Shown here piece by piece: positions 1 through 4,851 of a stretch of DNA of 5,598 bases. Source of the stretch: Hyella sp964606015. GTDB taxonomy: Bacteria; Cyanobacteriota; Cyanobacteriia; Cyanobacteriales; Xenococcaceae. The stretch lies in NCBI GenBank assembly GCA_964606015.1, contig CAZSEZ010000245.1:1-5598 (forward strand). Direction: 5' to 3'. A program made the position numbers and the translations under genes. Every line of letters starts with the position of its first letter. Within the stretch, counting starts at the first letter, position 1. Below the pieces are notes generated by a model, which saw only the letters and a list, made by a program, of their open reading frames with translations, did no database searches and was not told where the DNA came from.

Positions 1-30
1 ATCTAAAACTAATAAAGTTCTGAAATTAGA

Positions 31-57
31 GCTTAAATCAAATCGTTAATTTTAAGC
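31..57. repeat. Short inverted repeat downstream of ecfT
   Basis: GCTTAAA (31-37) and TTTAAGC (51-57) form a perfect 7-bp inverted repeat around a 13-nt loop. It lies about 50 nt beyond the ecfT stop codon. Read on the minus strand, the stem is followed only by a mixed, partly T-rich stretch. The stem is AT-rich with two G-C pairs, so it would make a weak intrinsic terminator at best. The rest of 1-107 shows no gene, only one HIP1 palindrome. Confidence 0.25.
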
Positions 58-83
58 GTCTTCTGTTGAGGCTTGATGATACA

Positions 84-91
84 GCGATCGC
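84..91. repeat. HIP1 palindrome GCGATCGC (intergenic)
   Basis: Exact 8-bp HIP1 core in the non-coding stretch downstream of ecfT. HIP1 is over-represented in many cyanobacterial genomes, and this is the only copy here outside a gene. Confidence 0.9.
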
Positions 92-107
92 ATAGATCTC
101 TCAAATC

Positions 108-986
108 TCAGAATATTCCGCCGATCGCAATTCGAGCAAACCAAAAAGGAATCAAAGTTCCCAACGCGATCCAATCACGCCAACGTAACTTAAGTTGATG
201 CCACTGTACTTTGTGTTCGTTAGGGCTAGTGAAGCCGCGAATATCCATTGCCGTTGCGATTTGTTCGGCTCGCGTTAAGAGATTTTCCAATAATTTTTCT
301 GCCACAATTAACCAAACCTGGAAACTGCGACGAATCCCTAGTTTTTTCCAGTCGATCGCTCTTGTACTGATAGAACGGACTAAGTTTTGGACTTCTTCGA
401 GAACTAAAGGAATAAAGCGTAGAGAAAGAGTCAGAGTTAAGGCAATTTCCGTGACAGGTATCTTGAGACGGCGCAGAGGACTCATTAGATCTTCCAAGCC
501 TGCGGTGATTTCTTCAGGGGCAGTAGTTAATAAATATAGGTTGGTGCTGTAGATCAAAGTAAAAACCAAAGTTCCTACTCTGACTGCTACATCTAAAGAG
601 CGACGAGTCACACTAAATCTACCTAAATCGATTAGGACATACTTATAATCTGTGGGTTGCGGTAGTTCTAAATCGCTTGTAGGGATTCTCGGTTGATGGG
701 TAATTGCCAGGCCATCAGGTGCGATCGCAGTAATGATAAATACCAAAACTGAAATAGTAAGTAGCCAGCCCATTTGCTGCTTCCAAACTCTGAGGGGAAT
801 TGCAGCAGATAGAGTTAGTAAAACTAACAGAATAACTAAGCCTATCCTCCAGTAAGGATTAGCTAACAAAGGAGCCGCTAAAAAAGTCATTAACCAAACC
901 AATTTGACTCTGGGGTCGATCTTGTGGAGCCAAGTAACTGGTTGTTCGAGATAAAGTCCAATTGGGAGCGATCGCAATAAATCCAT
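108..986 (-). CDS. ecfT: ECF-type transporter transmembrane component (EcfT/CbiQ family)
   Basis: This 292-residue integral membrane protein matches the T component of energy-coupling factor importers. By family knowledge, the T component links paired ATPases to a substrate-binding S component to take up vitamins or metal ions across the cytoplasmic membrane. Hydrophobic segments lie near residues 28-65, 72-90, 134-153 and 270-290. The C-terminal half holds the two coupling motifs of the family, STRAID (207-212) and TAMDIRGF (245-252). These correspond to the Ala-Arg-Gly-type elements that contact the ATPases, with Ile-Arg-Gly in the second instead of Ala-Arg-Gly. A hydrophilic stretch at about 91-125 separates the N-terminal helices from the rest; from memory this is usual in cyanobacterial members. 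The ATG at 986 gives the expected N-terminus, with an early DPRVKL motif (25-30). No Shine-Dalgarno sequence precedes it. No ATPase or S component lies nearby, so the substrate is unknown. The gene is transcribed away from ndhF3 and is probably functionally unrelated. Confidence 0.87.
   Translation of the reverse strand: MDLLRSLPIGLYLEQPVTWLHKIDPRVKLVWLMTFLAAPLLANPYWRIGLVILLVLLTLSAAIPLRVWKQQMGWLLTISVLVFIITAIAPDGLAITHQPRIPTSDLELPQPTDYKYVLIDLGRFSVTRRSLDVAVRVGTLVFTLIYSTNLYLLTTAPEEITAGLEDLMSPLRRLKIPVTEIALTLTLSLRFIPLVLEEVQNLVRSISTRAIDWKKLGIRRSFQVWLIVAEKLLENLLTRAEQIATAMDIRGFTSPNEHKVQWHQLKLRWRDWIALGTLIPFWFARIAIGGIF
721..728. repeat. HIP1 palindrome GCGATCGC in ecfT
   Basis: Exact HIP1 core inside ecfT. 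On the coding strand it is read GCG-ATC-GC, encoding Ala-Ile-Ala of the segment TAIAP. Confidence 0.9.
968..975. repeat. HIP1 palindrome GCGATCGC near the ecfT start
   Basis: Exact HIP1 core in the fourth to sixth codons of ecfT. Unlike the other coding copies it is read in the frame CGA-TCG, giving Arg-Ser in LLRSL. Confidence 0.9.
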
Positions 987-992
987 GCTTGG

Positions 993-1009
993 TTTGATGT
1001 TTTTTGATG
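993..1009. repeat. Direct repeat TTTGATG in the ecfT leader
   Basis: TTTGATG occurs at 993-999 and 1003-1009, exactly 10 bp apart, or about one helical turn. On the ecfT sense strand it reads CATCAAA twice, just before the start codon. It may be protein-binding or only part of the A/C-rich leader style seen at the other genes. Confidence 0.4.
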
Positions 1010-1030
1010 ACTAGTTATGTAATTCTAGTC
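1009..1030. promoter_or_regulatory. Inverted repeat GACTAG-N10-CTAGTC, candidate operator upstream of ecfT
   Basis: GACTAG (1009-1014) and CTAGTC (1025-1030) are perfect 6-bp arms separated by 10 nt. The nearest edge is 22 nt before the ecfT start codon. On the minus strand a -10-like TAGAAT (1027 down to 1022) overlaps the distal arm, with no convincing -35. An inverted repeat over a -10-like element is how a dimeric repressor site often looks. No regulator can be assigned. It is not an NtcA site (GTA-N8-TAC). The operator role is inference. Confidence 0.35.
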
Positions 1031-1052
1031 TCTGGTTCATTTTTTTGGCGTT

Positions 1053-1062
1053 GAGTATACTC
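1053..1062. repeat. Perfect 10-bp palindrome GAGTATACTC
   Basis: A perfect palindrome in the divergent region contains TATACT on both strands, a symmetric -10-like element. Neither strand has a recognisable -35 at 16-18 nt. It could be a small operator or chance. Confidence 0.35.
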
Positions 1063-1125
1063 TTGCTTGATTTTTTACGAGCTTATCTCTTCCTCTAATT
1101 GGCGCCCGCCTAACTTATCGCTTAA

Positions 1126-1151
1126 ATCAGGCAATTTTATTTCATCAAGCA
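1126..1151 (+). promoter_or_regulatory. Repeated ATCARGCA motif over the ndhF3 -35 region, candidate regulator site
   Basis: ATCAGGCA (1126-1133) and ATCAAGCA (1144-1151) are near-identical octamers 18 bp apart. They span the position where a -35 element would sit for the -10 at 1164-1169. An exact inverted copy, TGCTTGAT, lies at 1064-1071. In Synechocystis the LysR-type repressor NdhR (CcmR) controls ndhF3 and responds to carbon status. Its reported motif (TCAATG-N10-ATCAAT, from memory) is not present intact here. These octamers are therefore a candidate only. Confidence 0.3.
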
Positions 1152-1163
1152 TTGTCTTATGTT

Positions 1164-1169
1164 TATAAT
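1164..1169 (+). promoter_or_regulatory. Likely -10 element of the ndhF3 operon promoter
   Basis: An exact TATAAT lies 44 nt before the ndhF3 start codon. With a 17-nt spacer, the -35 position (1141-1146, TTCATC) matches the TTGACA consensus poorly. A good -10 with a weak -35 fits a promoter whose activity depends on a regulator, as expected for a low-CO2-inducible operon. The predicted transcript would have a leader of roughly 35-40 nt. Confidence 0.5.
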
Positions 1170-1179
1170 AGATTCTAAT

Positions 1180-1214
1180 CAATCAACAAGCTACACATCA
1201 CACTGAAAAATCAA
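1180..1214 (+). repeat. Degenerate heptamer repeat in the ndhF3 leader
   Basis: Read in steps of seven, the leader is CAATCAA, CAAGCTA, CACATCA, CACTGAA, AAATCAA, and the last A belongs to the ATG. The loose consensus is C-A-N-N-N-A-A. The 39 nt at 1175-1213 contain only two G residues and no Shine-Dalgarno sequence. Intergenic heptamer repeats are known in cyanobacteria, but this one is degenerate. Confidence 0.4.
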
Positions 1215-3061
1215 TGCCTGAAATCTTTAGTCAATCTGTTTGGCTAGTTCCTCTATATGCTCTTATTGGGGTTGCTCTAGCTATACCTTGGTCACCAGGA
1301 ATCATCAAAAATACGGGACCTCGACCATCAGGCTATCTCAATACGATAATGACTTTGATGGCGTTGATTCATAGTTTGTTGGCTTTGAAAGAGGTTTGGC
1401 AACAGCCTGCTAAGTACCTATCATTTCAGTGGCTAGATGCTGCGGGCTTAAATATAACTTTTGATATCGAAGTCTCTACGGTTACTGTCTCCGCGCTGCT
1501 GTTAATTGCAGGTTTAAATTTTGTCGCCCAGATCTATGCTATTGGTTACATGGAAATGGACTGGGGTTGGGCAAGATTTTACTCTCTGATCGCCTTGTTT
1601 GAGGCAGGGATGTCTACTTTGGTGCTGTGTAACTCGCTATTTTTTAGTTACGTTGTGCTAGAAATCCTAACCTTGGGGACTTATCTGTTAATTGGTTTGT
1701 GGTTTAATCAATCTCTGGTAATTACTGGGGCAAGGGACGCCTTCCTAACCAAAAGGGTAGGAGATTTGATCTTGTTGATGGGCGTTGTGGCATTGTTACC
1801 CTTGGCGGGAACTTGGAACTATAGTGAATTGGCTCAGTGGGCAGAAACTGCAACTGTTGATCCTCGATTGGCGACGTTACTCTGTTTGGCTCTGATTTCA
1901 GGTCCTTTGGGTAAGTGCGCTCAGTTTCCTCTACATCTTTGGCTAGATGAAGCGATGGAAGGTCCGATGCCAGCGACAATTATGCGGAATACCATAGTCG
2001 TTTCGACGGGAGCTTGGGTTTTGATTAAATTGCAACCAGTATTAGCTCTTTCTCCTTTTGCTTGTAATTTTATGATTGGAGTGGGTGCTGTAACTGCAAT
2101 TGGTGCTAGTTTAATTGCGATCGCCCAAATAGATATTAAGCGCTCTCTTTCTTACTCTGTCAGTGCTTATATGGGATTAGTTTTTATCGCCGTGGGTACA
2201 CAGCAGGGGGATGTCGCACTCAGATTGCTCTTTACTTATGCGATCGCGATGTCTTTATTAGTGCTGAGTATTGGTAGCGTTGTTCTCAATACAATTACTC
2301 AAGACTTAACTCAATACGGTGGATTGTGGTCGCGTCGCCCTATTACAGGGATTTGCTATTTAGTTGGCGCAGCTTCCTTAGTGGCATTTCCCCCAATGGG
2401 ATGTTTCTGGACGCTTACCGAGTTGGCAAATAATTTACTGAGCATTAACCCTCTACTGACAGTCGTTCTTGTCTTGGTTAATGGACTAACTTCTTTTAGT
2501 TTAATTAGAGAATTTAGTTTGATTTTTGGTGGTGAGATTAAACCGATGATGGTTAGGTCACCAGAAGGTCTATGGGCATTGGTTTTACCGATGACTTTTG
2601 TGATGGGGTTTGCACTTCATGTCCCAATCTTGCTCTACAAATGGGGCTGGCTGCCTGAGTTTCTAAATTTGGATACTACGGTAGTTGTCTCTCTTCTGGT
2701 TTCGACGCTTGTTGGTTCAGGCGCAGCAGCTTACATTTATCTCAACGAGAAAATTGCTAAACCCATTCAACTCAAGCCTAAAGCAGTTCAGGATTTCTTC
2801 GCTTACGATCTTTACACTGCAGAACTCTACCGCATTACTATCGTGTTTGTTGTTGGCTTGGTTTCGAAGGTAGTTTATTGGTTTGATCGCTACTTTGTAG
2901 ATGGCTTGGTGAACTTTGTTGGTATCGCAACTATTTTTAGTGGTGAAACCCTCAAGTACAACACCTCTGGTAATGTCCAGTCTTATGTTTTATCAATTCT
3001 CTTGGGTGTAGGTCTGTTTGTCGGTCTTGCTTGCTTACCTTTCATGTCCAATATTTTTTAA
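1214..3061 (+). CDS. ndhF3: NDH-1MS antiporter-like subunit NdhF3 (CO2-uptake type)
   Basis: NdhF3 is the distal membrane subunit of the inducible NDH-1MS complex in the thylakoid membrane, where it contacts CupA. The 615-residue protein is hydrophobic throughout, as expected for the NuoL/NdhF fold (about 16 helices plus a lateral helix), and is shorter than typical NdhF1. The conserved Glu of helix 5 is E150 (VVLEIL), the helix-7 Lys is K234 (GKCAQFPLHLW) and the DIKR motif has K309. The C-terminus keeps the family pattern (YDLYTAELYR, FDRYFVDGLVNFVG). By my alignment to E. coli NuoL, several channel residues are missing: H254 is N259 (preceded by R258), H334/H338/K342 are L338/Y342/M346, and K399/D400 are T400/L401. 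An Arg-Asn pair here is, from memory, typical of NdhF3/NdhF4. Linkage to ndhD3 and a CupA-like gene makes NdhF3 more likely than NdhF4. The ATG follows a G-poor leader without a Shine-Dalgarno sequence. Confidence 0.92.
   Translation: MPEIFSQSVWLVPLYALIGVALAIPWSPGIIKNTGPRPSGYLNTIMTLMALIHSLLALKEVWQQPAKYLSFQWLDAAGLNITFDIEVSTVTVSALLLIAGLNFVAQIYAIGYMEMDWGWARFYSLIALFEAGMSTLVLCNSLFFSYVVLEILTLGTYLLIGLWFNQSLVITGARDAFLTKRVGDLILLMGVVALLPLAGTWNYSELAQWAETATVDPRLATLLCLALISGPLGKCAQFPLHLWLDEAMEGPMPATIMRNTIVVSTGAWVLIKLQPVLALSPFACNFMIGVGAVTAIGASLIAIAQIDIKRSLSYSVSAYMGLVFIAVGTQQGDVALRLLFTYAIAMSLLVLSIGSVVLNTITQDLTQYGGLWSRRPITGICYLVGAASLVAFPPMGCFWTLTELANNLLSINPLLTVVLVLVNGLTSFSLIREFSLIFGGEIKPMMVRSPEGLWALVLPMTFVMGFALHVPILLYKWGWLPEFLNLDTTVVVSLLVSTLVGSGAAAYIYLNEKIAKPIQLKPKAVQDFFAYDLYTAELYRITIVFVVGLVSKVVYWFDRYFVDGLVNFVGIATIFSGETLKYNTSGNVQSYVLSILLGVGLFVGLACLPFMSNIF
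2117..2124. repeat. HIP1 palindrome GCGATCGC in ndhF3 (DIKR region)
   Basis: Exact HIP1 core encoding A302-I303-A304 of the conserved AIAQ-x-DIKR motif. The paralogous site in ndhD3 (4093-4100) carries the same palindrome in the same frame. Confidence 0.9.
2240..2247. repeat. HIP1 palindrome GCGATCGC in ndhF3 (TM10 region)
   Basis: Exact HIP1 core encoding A343-I344-A345. It lies within the helix where NuoL has its central His and Lys channel residues, which are absent here. Confidence 0.9.
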
Positions 3062-3066
3062 ATTTT

Positions 3067-3096
3067 GTGAGTGGTTAATGGCTCATTGAATTTTTT
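3067..3096 (+). terminator. Weak hairpin with T-run after ndhF3
   Basis: Just after the ndhF3 stop codon, 3067-3072 can pair with 3081-3086 (four Watson-Crick pairs flanked by two G-T wobbles, 8-nt loop). A run of six T follows at 3091-3096. The stem is too weak for an efficient terminator, and the operon is expected to continue into ndhD3. It could cause partial termination or be chance. Confidence 0.2.
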
Positions 3097-3148
3097 ACTG
3101 GTTTCTTAATAGGGGCGCTTTCTGGCTCAAATATCAATAGCTTTGCCT

Positions 3149-3184
3149 CTATCAACAAATCAATAGTGAACAATCAACAAAAAA
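3149..3184 (+). repeat. ATCAACAA / degenerate heptamer repeat in the ndhF3-ndhD3 gap
   Basis: ATCAACAA occurs at 3151-3158 and 3173-3180. In heptamer phase the stretch reads CTATCAA, CAAATCAA (8 nt), TAGTGAA, CAATCAA, CAAAAAA. The rest of the gap up to ndhD3 is A-rich, with only three G residues in 3171-3228. The other parts of this 167-bp gap hold no gene, only the weak hairpin near 3067. Confidence 0.4.
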
Positions 3185-3228
3185 AGCAACCTATAAATAC
3201 TCAACAGCCTAATCTAGAAAAATAAAAA

Positions 3229-4740
3229 ATGCTCAGTCTCTTACTTTGGATCCCAATAATTGCTGCTCTGATTGTTGGTTTTGTACCAGGAAAAATTGGA
3301 TCAAATAAGCTCAGGCAGCTAACTACCGTTTTTGCAGTTGTTATTTTTGCTTACTCTTTGTGGTTACTTAGTCAATTCGATCTGAGTACTTCGGGATGGC
3401 AATTTAGTGAATATTTGCCCTGGCTTGAACAAATTGGTGTCAGTTATAGCTTAGCAGTGGATGGATTATCTCTACCTCTGCTAGTGCTCAATAGTTTCCT
3501 AACGATCATTGCTATTTACAGTATTGGGGAAAATGTTCAACGCCCCCGACTTTACTATTCTTTGCTTCTGTTAATCAACGCTGGGATTACGGGTGCTTTG
3601 GTAGCCCAAAATCTTTTACTCTTTATCATTTTTTATGAGTTGGAGTTGATTCCTTTCTACTTAATGATTGCCATTTGGGGTGGTGAGAAAAGAGGTTACG
3701 CATCTACGAAGTTCTTGATTTATACTGCTGTGTCGGGATTTTTAGTTCTGGCAGCTTTCTTGGGTATTGGTTTTCTTAATGAAACAGTGGCATTTGACTA
3801 TGACTCAATTAGTACTCAAAGTTTATCTCTGACGACTCAGCTAATTTTACTTACTGTTCTACTCGTAGGTTTTGGCATCAAAATTCCTTTGGTTCCTCTA
3901 CATACCTGGTTGCCTGATGCTTATACAGAAGCTTCTCCTGCGGTCACGATTCTACTGGGGGGAATCTTTGCTAAATTAGGAACTTATGGTCTAATTCGTT
4001 TTGGCTTGCAGCTTTTCCCCGATGCTTGGACTGTTGTGGCTCCTGGGTTGGCGATTATTGGCACGGTGAGTGTCTTGTATGGTGCATTTAGTGCGATCGC
4101 TCAAAGAGATATTAAAAGAATGGTGGCATATAGTTCCATTGGTCACATGGGCTATATTCTAGTTGCTGCTGCTGCTGGTACAGAGTTGAGTATTTTGGGT
4201 GCTGTTGCCCAGATGATCGGTCACGGTCTGATTTTGGCATTGCTGTTCCATCTGGTCGGTATTGTCGAGCGCAAAGTGGGTACGCGCGATCTCGATGTTC
4301 TTAATGGCTTGATGAACCCAATTCGTGGTTTGCCTTTGACTAGTGCTTTACTGATTACAGCTGGGATGGCAAGTGCGGGGATTCCTGGATTGGTAGGGTT
4401 TGTTGCAGAATTTATTATTTTCCAGGGTAGTTTCAGTATGTTTCCCGTGCCTACCTTGCTTTGCATCATTGCTTCTGGTTTGACTGCGGTTTATTTTGTA
4501 ATCTTGCTCAACCGTACTTGTTTCGGCAAGCTAGATAATAAACTCTCTTACTATCCCTCGGTTTTAAAGTCTGAATCTATCCCTGCATTTGTGCTCATTG
4601 CAATCATTTTATTTCTCGGAATTCAGCCTAATTGGTTATTGCGTTGGAGCGAACCCACAACAAATCAGCTAGCAATTAACCCCTATCAAACCGAGCAGAT
4701 TGCAATGGAGCACGAACAATTGATAATTGAAAATTATTAA
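3229..4740 (+). CDS. ndhD3: NDH-1MS antiporter-like subunit NdhD3 (CO2-uptake type)
   Basis: NdhD3 is the NuoM/NdhD-type proton-pumping membrane subunit of NDH-1MS, next to NdhF3 in the membrane arm. Its 503 residues suit the family (about 14 helices). The residues that form the proton path in NuoM are present: E137 in YELELIPFY (NuoM E144), K218 in GIKIPLVPLHTWLPD (K234), K249 in IFAKLG (K265), H332 in QMIGHGL (H348) and E394 in GFVAEF (E407). The conserved GEKRGYASTKF segment is at 152-162 and AIAQRDIKR at 289-297. The protein looks fully competent for proton transfer, unlike its partner NdhF3. The last 30 residues or so, after RW at 472-473, form a polar, Glu/Gln-rich tail outside the membrane. 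The ATG is preceded by an A-rich stretch with no Shine-Dalgarno sequence. The 167-bp gap after ndhF3 is long for an operon but co-transcription is expected. NdhD4 is the alternative assignment; the linked genes favour NdhD3. Confidence 0.93.
   Translation: MLSLLLWIPIIAALIVGFVPGKIGSNKLRQLTTVFAVVIFAYSLWLLSQFDLSTSGWQFSEYLPWLEQIGVSYSLAVDGLSLPLLVLNSFLTIIAIYSIGENVQRPRLYYSLLLLINAGITGALVAQNLLLFIIFYELELIPFYLMIAIWGGEKRGYASTKFLIYTAVSGFLVLAAFLGIGFLNETVAFDYDSISTQSLSLTTQLILLTVLLVGFGIKIPLVPLHTWLPDAYTEASPAVTILLGGIFAKLGTYGLIRFGLQLFPDAWTVVAPGLAIIGTVSVLYGAFSAIAQRDIKRMVAYSSIGHMGYILVAAAAGTELSILGAVAQMIGHGLILALLFHLVGIVERKVGTRDLDVLNGLMNPIRGLPLTSALLITAGMASAGIPGLVGFVAEFIIFQGSFSMFPVPTLLCIIASGLTAVYFVILLNRTCFGKLDNKLSYYPSVLKSESIPAFVLIAIILFLGIQPNWLLRWSEPTTNQLAINPYQTEQIAMEHEQLIIENY
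4093..4100. repeat. HIP1 palindrome GCGATCGC in ndhD3 (DIKR region)
   Basis: Exact HIP1 core encoding A289-I290-A291 of the AIAQRDIKR motif. It is positionally equivalent to the copy at 2117-2124 in ndhF3. Confidence 0.9.
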
Positions 4741-4766
4741 CTTTAGACAAGTACTGAGGAGAAGAG

Positions 4767-4787
4767 AGATCTTACGGCAAAAGATTT
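4767..4787 (+). other. Stem-loop in the ndhD3-cupA gap
   Basis: AGATCTT (4767-4773) pairs with AAGATTT (4781-4787) through seven base pairs, one of them G-U, around the loop ACGGCAA. A short T-rich stretch overlaps the 3' arm. It is preceded by a purine-rich run (GAGGAGAAGAGAG, 4756-4768) that resembles a Shine-Dalgarno sequence, but no plausible start codon follows it closely. It may act as an RNA processing or attenuation element between ndhD3 and cupA. It is too AT-rich for a confident terminator. Confidence 0.3.
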
Positions 4788-4820
4788 TGTATCTCCACAA
4801 TTGATTTGATTATTAGCTAT

Positions 4821-4851
4821 CTATCAGCAATTAACACTTAACTATCAACAA
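4821..4851 (+). repeat. Degenerate heptamer repeat immediately before cupA
   Basis: Four consecutive 7-nt units, CTATCAG, CAATTAA, CACTTAA and CTATCAA, are followed by CAA and then the cupA ATG. The last unit and the CAA contain ATCAACAA (4844-4851), also found before ndhF3 and ndhD3. The 31 nt have a single G, so the leader should be unstructured. No Shine-Dalgarno sequence is present. An in-frame stop (TGA, 4807-4809) and the lack of another upstream ATG support the start at 4852. Confidence 0.5.

Noticed and set aside
211..552. Open frame of 113 codons on the plus strand
   Set aside because: It lies antisense inside ecfT, has an Arg/Ser-rich composition typical of a shadow frame, and resembles no family I know.
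1211..1235. TCAATG followed by GTCAAT as an NdhR (CcmR) site at the ndhF3 start
   Set aside because: The half-sites are 13 nt apart instead of the reported 10, one base differs, and the first overlaps the start codon, so chance is more likely.
1722..1979. Open frame of 85 codons on the minus strand
   Set aside because: It is entirely antisense to the well-supported ndhF3 and looks like a chance frame.
2685..2873. Open frame of 62 codons on the plus strand
   Set aside because: It is an alternative frame within ndhF3, without a plausible start context or family match.
3192..3197. TATAAA as a separate promoter for ndhD3
   Set aside because: No -35-like element lies 16-18 nt upstream, and the region is so A-rich that such a hexamer is expected by chance.
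4221..4469. Open frame of 82 codons on the minus strand
   Set aside because: It is antisense to conserved ndhD3 sequence and has no recognisable features.
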